A stretch of 64,000 nucleotides of DNA from Rotaria macrura (taxonomy: Eukaryota; Rotifera; Eurotatoria; Philodinida; Philodinidae): positions 29,847 to 93,846 of the forward strand of contig OENT01000598.1 in the NCBI GenBank assembly GCA_900239685.1, given 5' to 3'. Shown in pieces: positions 22,234 through 33,700 of the stretch. The notes below the pieces were generated by a model. It was not told the origin of the DNA and ran no database searches. It worked only from the letters and a program-made list of their open reading frames with translations. Within the stretch, counting starts at the first letter, position 1; each line of letters starts with the position of its first letter. Position numbers and translations under genes: made by a program.

Positions 22234-25200
22234 ATGACGAACAAAATGAACGATTGCGTTCAAGTTAATTTACGTATCACTACAAATAGTAATCAAGGTA
22301 AAAGATTTGTTCGTTGCTTTTCTAATCTCAACATATCCACTATCATATCGTATTTCTTTTGATTAGGCGGTCGAAAATATATGGGTATGATGAATAGATT
22401 TTAATTGATATAAGAATGTTCTTATTCGACTTTAGAGGATGCATATGCCATTGCTTTACAACGTTTGAATCCATCGGATAAAGAAAGTCCAATATCGCTC
22501 GCTTACTTCGGTATATTTGATGGACATGGTGGGAAAGAAGCAGCTGAATTTGCTCGACAAAGTTTATGTCAACATATTCTTGAGCAGGATGATTTTTGGC
22601 CGAATAATTCTGATGAACATCAAAATGATCAATCGATATTATCAGCTATTCGACAAGGTTTTCTCGCTTGTCATAATGATATGTGGAATCATGTAGAAAA
22701 ATGGGCAAAAACATCATCTGGACTACCGAGCACTTCAGGTCTGATCAAATTTATTTTGAAAAACAACCGAGATACTAGATTTTGTCAATGACATTCGTCT
22801 AGAAGACGTTGAGTTTTGAAAATATAAATTTTAAAAGTTCGGCGAACTACGATTTGAGAAATTTCAAGTTTAATTGCAAAAGCATTTGAATATTCTTTTT
22901 CGATTCGAAACTCAGTTCATCACAAAGGAGTTAGAAGTAGTTGGAAAACGATTGAGACTTGTTACTTATATCTCTTCAGATACCTTACTTTTACTTCAGT
23001 GTCACCCGTGGAACACAAGGAAATTTAACTATATTAAACTTTGCATAGAAACCGATCCTTGCAAACAGATTTTCGCGCATTCTTTGACTATTTCTAGTCT
23101 AAATCAATCATACTACCATCTGTCTATATTATTTAGCCATGCTACAAAGGACGACGTCTATTGCTGCCATAACTGTGTATTAGGAAAGAAACAAACAATC
23201 AGTAGTTATGCACCACCATAATTGTATTCTTGTGAACGCTTATCTCTCTGTAAGATCACAATTCGAAATGCATTTTTTTCTGATATCTTGGGAGAATACT
23301 ATCGAATGGGCCTAAAAATCTTAATATCTCAATAGAACTACATTCACAGTCGACAATATTCTTAAAAAATATTGATTACTCACTCAGTAGAACTCACATG
23401 ATAAATATAAATTAAAATCAAACGCATCCCGGGAGCAATTCACACAAGTTAATGTGTTTGCATTTGTTCGAAATATATTTTCACATTTCGATAATCCATC
23501 GACATCAATATTCTCATCATCCGATATATACAATCACAATAAGAAACTGTTTTGTTTTCAGGCTGTACAGCAAGCGTGGCATTTATACGTGGAAATAAAT
23601 TATACATAGGCCATGTTGGTGATTCAGCCATCGTATTAGGTGAAGGTGATACATTGTATAAACCTTGGTCAGCCAATTGTCTGACACGTGATCATAAGCC
23701 CGAAGATCCGCTTGAATTAAAGCGTATACGTGAAAGTGGCGGCAACGTTCTTTGTAAAGCGGGTGTTCATCGAGTTGTGTGGAATAGACAAAAACTCGCA
23801 GCAAGTTCATCACATCAACACCGTCATCGCCATCAACATTCGATAACAACGACGACAACGACAACGACAAATGGAACTGTAATCGAATATGAACAAATTC
23901 CATTTTTAGCTGTGTCACGAGCATTAGGTGATCTTTGGAGTTTAAATACTCACACCAATCTGTATTCGGTTTCACCTGAACCTGAATTAACTGTTATTGA
24001 AATCGATCCAACTAAACATCGTTGCATAATATTAGCAAGTGATGGACTTTGGAATATGATAACACCAGAAGCAGCTGTTGAAATAGTTCGAAATAGTGAT
24101 GTTAAAACTGAGGATATGATTTTGAAATCTGAGGTTCGATTTTCTACTTTTAATTCTCCTTATTATAACGAAACTATTTTCATAGGATGATGATCATCGA
24201 CCATTTCGTAATCCATCACATGAGCTTGTACAGAAAGCTTTAACACTGTGGCGTGAACGTATGTTACGTTCGGATAATATCACGACTGTTACTGTCATGC
24301 TTGATCCATCTGGACCACCATTCAGCGATTGTATTGTTAAGAAGAAAAAAGAAAGATTAACTTATTCTATATCATCATGTATAGATTAATAGAAATTGTT
24401 TATGTCATCTATTTTTAAATGTTTTTCTATGTTTGATATTTATTTAGCAACTAATTCAGTTTGCTCAGATGATACTATCGAGTTAGATCATCCATCACCG
24501 ATGACACCGACAGCTTTGGCTATGATAACGCCTAAAAAATGTAAACCAGTACTCGAGCGAAAAGAACATATTCTAACACCGATCTCAAATGGGCCGACAC
24601 CTGTGCGAGTATGTTTTGTGTTTAACTGGGTCATGATTACATTTCACATGAAAGAGATAAGACCCATGATGACGTCATGCTTCTGTTTTTGTTCGAATTT
24701 TTCTTCTGAGAAAATCAACTTCATCTAAGCAAACGATCCGTTCGATTGTTGTTGTAACAATGGAGAGGCGTTTTTCTTCTTGAAATTAATATAACAGATA
24801 ATCTAACTTATCATTCTGAAATGAGAATCCATTATGAATAGTTCAAAATCCATTCATAATACTTTTAATAGTTGACACTCGTTCGTTTCTCTCAGTCGTC
24901 GGCGATATCGATAAGAGACAAGTTCAATATGTATGTAGTCGATTTTATCCCAGACTAGTCATCCAATGATAGTTGATCTATATATCAACATTGAACTGTT
25001 TTATCTTTCTATTTCTCCTTGTTTCAATCGTGATTGCATTGGAGAGACGATTGCAGAAATATTTGAAAAGACCGTTTCCTTACTCATTGTTTAGGCTCCA
25101 AAACGTCGAGCATCGGATGATGTGTCAACATTGATTGTCGACGTTCCACGACGTAAATTAATAAAAACGAATCAACAAAAAGAGAATGGTCGAACATCTC

Positions 25201-27974
25201 CTTCCAGTAATGCCAATGCCGCCGAATCAGAAGTGATATCTTCTTCATCACACGATCAGCCATCATCGATAAGCACGGAAGATGATGAACAACAGTTGAC
25301 ATATCTTACTGAACAAACTCCGAAATTATCTATGCTTGACAACACTGTCGACGGTGAGAGTCATGAACTAACTCGAAACGTTGAACGATGTTTACGTTCG
25401 AACAATGAACAAACGTTTGAAGATCACTCGATGGAGGTCGATCAACCTATTCAAGGTAAAAAAGAAACATGAAGATGTTCGACTTTAATTTATATTCACA
25501 AAAATGATCTTTGCAGATGTATCAAAACACAAATCAACAGAAAAATCGACGCGTCAGCGTTTTTCATTATCAAAAGCTACGCATAATCGATCGAATGACG
25601 ACGAATTAGAAAAATCATGTCCTTCACATCGAGCACGTTCCGTTTCAACAACAATATCAATAAATAATCATCTAATAAAATCAAGCATAAACTCATCGCG
25701 TCGACGCAAATCCGACAGCTGTACTGGTCTAACAAATGATTCGAATAATACTCAAATAACTAAGTCAAATAACAGTGATCGAAATCTAACAAATCAGATT
25801 GAAAAAGTAATTGAATAATTTATTCCGTGTGTCGTATTTTATGACGGGCGGCATACCTAACACAATCGTCTTAAACTCTTTCCATAGAATCGACTTATTT
25901 TGTAAAAAGAAATACACGAAAATGTCCGTTAGAACCATCCGCATAGATCTAATTTATCATAGTTACAAAAAACTCTATGTCTAGTTAAGAAAGAACTCGA
26001 AAACCTTGATTGAATCTTAATACTTACTGCTCAAATCTACTTGAATTCAGAACGAAAGCTATCAGTGTAATTCGTTTAGTATTTTAAACGTGATGTAGCT
26101 TTTATTATTTGTCACAAGAATATTGTTTTCTTTGATAGATCTTAATTCTTTTGAATTTATCATTTCTCCACCAAGTTGTCTTGAACTAAAATTCGAAAGT
26201 AACTGATATATGTATATATCTTGTGGTTCTAGTGGTTCTTGATCTTAAATCGTCTATATAAAACGCTTCGATACGACTTGTGACCGATGCTAACTTTCAA
26301 CATATTTACTTCAACATCTATGTCATATTGTGTTTGTATACTTGGAAAGATTTACTTCAACGATTAGTAATAGATCGACACATGGAGGATCTAGTCATTT
26401 AAATTGACTCTCATGCGATAATTTCTAACGTGTTACGATGAAAAAAGCTCTGATTGAGGTTGAGTTTCCCTTTAGTCGAATAGTTATGGTTGACTTACGA
26501 GAGAAAGTATCAAGTGCCGAAACTCTTCTGGAATAGGAGTCGGCCTTGCGAAGAAATTGGCACATGCAGTAATGTGTTTTCAATCGATTCGCAAGCATTA
26601 GTAAATTGATCGAGTAAAATGGTTTGTCGTTGAGTTGTTCGCTTTGAGCAGAATTGCAAGATATATTGAAGACTGATGAAAAGAAACGATGATATCTCTT
26701 ATTTTGTTTTGTCGTTAATTATAATGCCCTTGTCATCATAGTTTGTGCTTGAGGGTCGTCTATAAATTAAATGTAAATTGAGGAAAGAATATGATCAAGA
26801 ACTTGAGCATACATCATATTGCCTCACTTGGCTTGGAATTCGTATGAGACAATGCAATAATTGACATTTGAATTTTCTGATGAAACTTAAATTTGTACAG
26901 ATACGTCATTTCTCTAAAGAATCTTTTCTACTAAACAAATTTTTATTTTCGATTCAGATTGAGAAGAACAAGTCGAAAAAAAAGTCTTCCAATCGGATAT
27001 CGACATGTTCTCTGATAAATTCTTTGTCGTTCTTTTACTCTATTGAAAATATTCTTCACCGGGAACTATTACCAGCCAGAATCGTGTGCTTCTTTTGAAC
27101 ATCGACTCAGTACTTGTGCATCGGTTTTCCTTCGAGTTCAGCGAGGAAACCTAAAATCATTGTTTGAAAGACAAAGTTTTTCGTATATTCCCTTATTTAT
27201 ACTATTGCTACTTAAAACACAATCTTGAAAATTTTCTCTACAAAATGTAATCTTCGAGTTATATCTATACATTCTGATATAGCACGTAAATTGCTGTTTT
27301 TCACAGAAACAAAGGGATTTTGGTAAACGTAGCTTTTGTAAAATGGTTATAATTTCACATTTTTATAAATTTTACATTGTAGTTCGACATGGTATTTTGT
27401 AAAGGAAAGTTTTGTTCTAGAAAACTATAGAGTCGACTCATTTGAAGCAACTTGGGGAAAGGACTGACGAGAGTCGTACATGCGTGTTGCTTTGTCATTC
27501 ATTCGAATGTTTTCATGGACGTTGAAAGTTTTCTTCACTCGTCATGAAGGAAAACTAGTTCCACAATATCTTAGTTCGCCTCGGAAAAGATCACGTACCT
27601 GTATTTCTCACTCGCAGTTTTTCATTCCTCTAGAATACTCTCAAGAGAGTGAAAAAGAGCAAAGATTTTTTCAAAAAAACATTTCGATAAACCGTCAAAT
27701 ATTTGTGCACAATTCTATTGGTCATAGGAAAGATTGTTGTCATTTTAGAATAGAACTTCGAGCTCTGTTATGTATATCATAATGACTTTTTCTCTTATTT
27801 TCAACGCAGAAATCAACTCCATCAAAACTAAAATCTTCATCATCGAATTTTGCTGTTCCAACGGCAAAGCAATCATTAGCAAGTCGTGTTAAACAAGTTT
27901 TCTCACGTCCACATCGATCTTCGTCTACGTCACGTCGTTCTATTCATTCCATTGCTTCTTCATCTTCACAATAA
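22234..27974 (+). CDS. PPM1D: PPM1D/Wip1-type protein phosphatase
   Basis: Metal-dependent Ser/Thr phosphatase. In vertebrates Wip1 dephosphorylates p53, ATM-pathway kinases and gamma-H2AX in the nucleus. Exons: 22234-22297, 22367-22384, 22436-22738, 23562-24133, 24186-24378, 24448-24608, 25095-25455, 25517-25806 and 27810-27974, all in phase, 708 residues. The metal-binding motifs are present: GGRKYMED, FDGHGG, HVGDS, RALGDLW, ASDGLWNMI and RSDN. Wip1-specific features include the GLPSTSG segment, the RVVW motif, a basic insertion (here His/Thr-rich) before IPFLAVSRALGD, and the ALTLWRERMLR helix. The C-terminal 300 residues are Ser/Thr/Lys-rich and poorly conserved. Exon 2 is only 18 nt and encodes the centre of the first metal-binding motif. 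The last intron is about 2 kb. If it were not spliced, the protein would end four codons later at 25818. Confidence 0.92.
25807..27809 (+). other. 2.0-kb last intron of PPM1D-like gene
   Basis: The donor GTAATTG and acceptor CAACGCAG are in phase 0. The exon behind the acceptor encodes a Ser/Lys/Arg-rich tail similar in composition to the preceding exon and ending in TAA at 27974. Nothing recognisable is seen inside; the short plus-strand frames at 26868-27228 and 27480-27782 look like chance. Confidence 0.55.
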
Positions 27975-29320
27975 CTAACGAAAACGTACGAATTCTATTT
28001 GTTCTGAGATGGCATTTATGTATTCAAGTACATTTATATAATTTTCATTCACGTGTGTTTTTTTCTTCTATAAAAATTTCGTCGTGTCCGTTAAATATAA
28101 AAAGAAAACAAATTCTGTTCGTTTGTAAATATGCGAGAGAAAAATTTTTTGTTCAGTTATTTTGTGAATATTACATTATATATTTGTATTCGTGCGTTTG
28201 CGCTTATTCTTTGACAAAGTCTAAATGTTGATTCATGTTCTTTGTTTATTTGTTATAAATCGTTTCGTTTTGTTTTTCTCTTTCTGTCTCTCAGGTGTGG
28301 CGACTTCAATGAAGACGGCTAATTCAGATGTTGTTATTATGTACATCGCTTGGTTTCGTTCATTTTCTTCTTCTCTTCGTCCCGTTTATTCTCTTTTGTA
28401 TTATTCAAATATCTATACAGTAGTTAATCATAAAAATCGAGATCATTTCATTAAAAAAAATGTCAATCGCTTTTTTACGGCTTTTTTTTTCATTTTCTTC
28501 GTCTTCGATTAGTGAATATAAAACAAACAAAACAATGAAATTACCGTTGTTCTTCTGTTCGTTTGATTTCTAGATCATGAATATAATCTCATCGATGAAC
28601 ATTGATTTGCTCTTTTACAACGTAATTCTCAGCGTAATCTTGCGTTGATCGAAATAGGAAACATTATTCGACCCATGCTGTCTGTGCACACTAAACTAAG
28701 AATTCTTACAGCCGACTACGTCAAGAGAAAATACCATTTACTGATGAGTTTCACGAATATGCTGTTGGCAGTTTTTCAAAGCCATAAAAACTATACTCTA
28801 GTCAGATTTTGTCTCTGAAAATTCGACTTAAGACATGCACAAAGGTGAATGACTGAGTTGCACGTACGAATCTATGTTAGATTTTGGAAAACTGATTAGA
28901 TCATCAAGAGTTCGACTTTTTCTCATACTCTCCTACGCACAAGAGGACAAAGCATTAGAAATTGTTTGAATGGTGTAACAGAAACTCCTTTGTATATACC
29001 TCTACCGAATCATCCACGTTTTTTTATCGTTCTTAAGCATATTTTAAGACTAGTCTGACGTGCGACAAATAATGTGTGTAGGAACTCCTCATTCAATAAG
29101 AAATTATGCATCGAGGAGCTATCGGCGAAGGCAGGCAAGTCTCAAACTTTCCAAGTTTCTCAAGAACGTTTTTTGTAACCACCCTGTGATGTCTAACACG
29201 TGTATCCGATAGTACAAACATGCTATGTCACCTTTGCACATAGTGTCAAATGTCTGTCGCAGTTCGATATTACGCGAAACTTTAAGACATAGTTAAGGCA
29301 AAGTAGCAAACACTTCTGGA

Positions 29321-29712
29321 TNATGCAACGAACTCGAACGTTCGAGTTCGGTGTTTGGTTCGGATTCATTTATAGGGTTCAGGTTCGATCTTGATGGAAA
29401 CTATTATGGAAGATTCGATAAGAATCAAGAGGAATCCGATAGCAGAAGTATTCCAACGCAGTTAACATGAACTGATCAGAAGTCTTGTTTACATCTATAT
29501 GGTTCAAATTTCGAAAGATTCGGAAACGAGGATTACTTCTGGAAGTATTCTGCTTATTACCCCATCTTTCAATGTGAGAAACTTAAACCAAACTCACGCC
29601 TGAAATAGATCCGAACCCGAACCTGAGCCCGAGCACTGATACCTGAACCCGAACTCGAATCACGAACTATTCGATCAGAAACTGCGAACTCGGGTTCGGA
29701 TTCGTTACATGC
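29321..29712. repeat. CGAACC-rich inverted-repeat element
   Basis: The left end reads ATGCAACGAACTCGAAC; the right end is its approximate reverse complement (GTTCGGATTCGTTACATG). The interior contains many degenerate GAACCCGA/TTCGGGTTC units in both orientations, far more GC-rich than the surroundings. A single N lies at 29322, at the very edge of the element. No coding potential. Probably a small non-autonomous element or hairpin-forming repeat. Confidence 0.55.
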
Positions 29713-30743
29713 CTGATTCAGAGAATTTCAGCAGTTTACTGTATTTTAACATAGTTGAAGTTAGTTCAAACTAACAAATTTAGAATTTTAATCATTGCTA
29801 CGTACTGTGTTGTATTTTGAAGTTGTTCTTTTTATAAATTACTGCACTTGAAATTACTTCCAATGTCTTCTACGTACTTCGATGTGTTTAGTAATTTAAC
29901 TTGTTTTTCCAGTCGAAGAATACCGTTTCCTCTTTGATAAAAGCTCTGCAAGCAAAGAACAAAAAATTCGAAATGCCAAGAAAACGCCCCGAATAGTTGA
30001 CAAAGTATAGTTTCTAAATGCAGCTAAAAGAATTTGTTATTATTGATGTACGTCGAATGTGGACATGGACGGTGAAATCGATAGACGTACGTACGTTGAG
30101 TCAATTCAATCTATCGATATTCTATCTTCGTCTTCACGTTTTCCAGACCGATGACGTTATGCTATCTGATTAATTTATTTGTTCTGTGTTGAAAAATTTA
30201 GTCTAACATAATATTAGATTAGATTTCGTTAGCTTTCGCAGACAGAAAAGTCATTCAAACTAATGCTAGTCATTCCTACCTGAAAAAACAACTGTACGAT
30301 TATTTTTCATGAAAACGAGTGTTTCATAAACTCACCACGAGATAGACTAATCATGAGTGGTGACAAATTTATTTCTTATTTCAAATGGACACTCACATGT
30401 GATATAAAATATTTCAGAAACTCGTATAGAATAAATAATTTGAAATTTAATGCAATAACATCGAATAAAAAAACAAACGTACTAATCGAGAAAATAAGGT
30501 ACGGTCGAGCATCGTTCAATATATCCTAAATGTGCTACAGAGATTTAATGAAAGATGAAAATCGCTTCATTCATCAGTCCCTACGTAGAAAAAGAATAGA
30601 AACTCTTATGGTTTCGTTAACATTGATAGAGTTCAGATCGAAATAAGATTACTGATCATCAACCGTTCCAACAGAGCAGAAAATTTCTAATTCTTGGGTT
30701 ATCGTGTAAAATGAATTGAATTCAATATAAAAAAACACAAGTG

Positions 30744-30753
30744 TTTGTTTCAG
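30744..30753 (+). promoter_or_regulatory. Splice acceptor abutting the Miro start codon
   Basis: TTTGTTTCAG lies directly before the ATG. This is either the end of an intron in the 5' UTR or a trans-splicing acceptor. The same arrangement is seen at both RPB6 genes. Confidence 0.5.
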
Positions 30754-33700
30754 ATGGATTTATCTGAAATTCGTATTCTTCTATTAGGTGATGATAATGT
30801 TGGTCGAACATCGTTAATTTATTCGCTCGTTAGCGAAGATGTTGTTCCATCTTCTGCAAACTTAATAGGCGAGACAATGCGTGCGACAACAGATGATATA
30901 TCAATACCGCCGGAAGTAACTCGAGCACGTGTTCCAACAGTAATTATGGATTATTGTGGTCGACAGCCGATGTCAGCCGACGAAATCGATGATTTACTTC
31001 TGCCAATGGAATGTCCATCGCCGAATCCTCTCCTTCAATCGTCCCGTTCTCTCTATTCGTGTATTCGCCAAGCACATGTCATATGTCTTGTTTATGCATT
31101 TGATAGTCGAGAATCTCGTGATCGTCTATTAACTGTTTGGCTTCCATTAATTGATCGTAGTGCATCAACAATCCCGATCATACTTGTTGCTAATAAATGT
31201 GATCTAATCGATGAACAGAATACGGAAACGAACGATATTAATCGCGAAAATCGTGAATTCTTTCGTTTAACCATGTCGAAATATTCGCGCATTGAAGCAT
31301 GCATTGAAACATCGACACGAACAATGAAAAACATATCGGAATTATTTTATTCAGCACAAAAATGCGTTCTATATCCAATAAACTATTTACAAGAACAAAA
31401 TAAATTAACGAAACGTTTCAAACAATGTTTAAAACGAATATTTACGATAGCCGATCAAGACAACGATCAGTTGTTGAACGATCTGGAATTAACTAAACTA
31501 CAAGACTTTTGTTTTGGTAAAATCCAAACAACTGATGAAGGAAAAACAACAATCGAACAATTGAAAAAGGAAATTAAACGACGAGCAACGAATGGCATTA
31601 AAATCTTGAATGATCAACACGGTGAAACAGCAACAGCATTGACTTATCAAGGTTTCGAATGTTTATTTGAATTATATTTAAATAAAGGAAAATATGAAAC
31701 CATCTATACGACATTAGAACGATTTAGTTATAACAGAAAACTTGAATTATATGTACCGAATCCTGCTGAAGGTAAATTTTACTTTTAACACTTAACATTG
31801 CAGATTAGATGGAAGCTCAAACTGGTGATCAAGGCAAATTTCAACTTTTGAGTATAATTGTTTGAATTATCCCGTAATGAACTCTTTCCAAGAGAAACAA
31901 CTTTCAATCATAGATGAAAATCGTCGTTGAATTTAAGGAAAGTTCGATGCTAATGTCGATGTGACCGATTGAATGAATGTCAACGAAACATCTTTAGAAT
32001 CTTTACGAATTTGAATGCGATCTTACCTCATGAATATTGAGATACAGGCAAAGAATTGTGCGAGTCTTGTTTTTTTTCAGTTAATCTTATAAGTTTGTCT
32101 ACTTAAAAAGAAATGAAAAGAAAATGTATCATAGTAGAGACACATTAGTTTTACACAATCTTTTCAAATCCATCCAGTTTGTCATTTCTGTTTGTTACTG
32201 TAGAAACGATACTCAAATACTTAATTCATTTTAATTTGCGCCAGAATCAATTCATCTAAATCTATACATACATTCTTTAGAGCGTATTCCATAATGTAAA
32301 ATCTCACATTTGTGCTAATAGCACTCCTAATGACATAGAAACATTTTCTCACGAGGCTGCTAGCATTTCAGAAAATATCACTATTCATCTAATGATCTTC
32401 GTGGTGTTGTCGACGATGCTCATAGCCTTTGTAAATACGTTTCATTGAAAGATAGTCTTCCCGATCATGTCAACGTTAAAACCAATCATCTGAATACTTT
32501 CGAAAAGTAAAAATCTTGTTCCCGTTTCGAATACGCTTTGTTCGTTTGAAGCTGTTATTGAAATTCTCGACCATGTTTGCAACAATTCCGAGGATGGTTT
32601 TATGAAAAAATACAACGAAAAAACTTTTTCCGATAGCTAATTCTTTGGTTTGATGTGAAGCTATTTTGAATCACGTTTGAAGATAAAATCAAGAGAGGAT
32701 TAACTATGTACACAGTAGCCAACTGTGAGTAGCAACTCCCTGAGAAGCAGCAAGTGTGCTCGACATTGTTAACTTCAAGTTGAACATATCTGAAAGATCC
32801 GACACTAATAAGAGAGTATCCCTAGAGAAAAGCACAGGCCTAGAAAAAGCGTGTACTAATTTAGATCTAGAAAAAGAAAAACAAATAATCTGTAAAGGAC
32901 GCCTTAGTATTTGACATTTATCCGTACTATGAATATCCATAAGATGTGCCCTGTAATTCTCTTTATTTCGATGTTGCCCAGAGAAACCATCAAACGAATT
33001 TGATGATACTTTTTAATGTCCTTGCCAAATGAAACATGTCAAAAACCTTGGTTTAGTGAAGTATCCGACAAAAAGAGATTTCTACAACTTTCTTATGCTT
33101 TCGGTAGTGCTTGTTAGCAGAATCTACCAAAAGACTCCGCTAAAAGTTGAATGAAACACTAGAACATACCGTTACAGAAAGTTCATATTTTACTAGCATC
33201 CATATTCTTTTGTTGTCACTAACTTGAATGGTAGTGTAACCGTGAAAGTAATCGATCATATATATTAAACAGTCGCTTTTAATATGTAAAATTGAAGTAG
33301 TAGTACACAAAGCTCAATAAAAGTATTTCTCATTCATAACAACGATACTTCGTTAGTGAGTTTCAGTCATGTGTCGGTAAAAATTATATTTTTTATAATT
33401 CGAAATTCCCTTGTTCGCTAATCTCTTCATGTAACGTGTGAATAATCGTTAGAATGCCTGATGTTCCGTTGAAATATGTCAAGTATAAAGCGAGATTCAA
33501 ACGTCCATTGTTTTGTCTAGTTGACCCGAAAAAGGACTCGATCTAATTTGGATGTTTAATCTTAACAGAAGCACTAATAAACCATTTGTGTGTGAGCCGA
33601 AAGTAGGGGTGTCAGTGTTCCCGTTCCCAAGAAACGAGAGCTCATCTCAAATTTCGTTCTAAGCATTATTTCGATACAGCACCAGTGACATATATTATTT

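Larger units (their letters stand above)
27975..30753. other. Intergenic region with one repeat element
   Basis: The first few hundred bases are T-rich and probably PPM1D 3' UTR. No gene is recognised. The CGAAC-rich element at 29321-29712 is the only structured feature. Confidence 0.45.
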
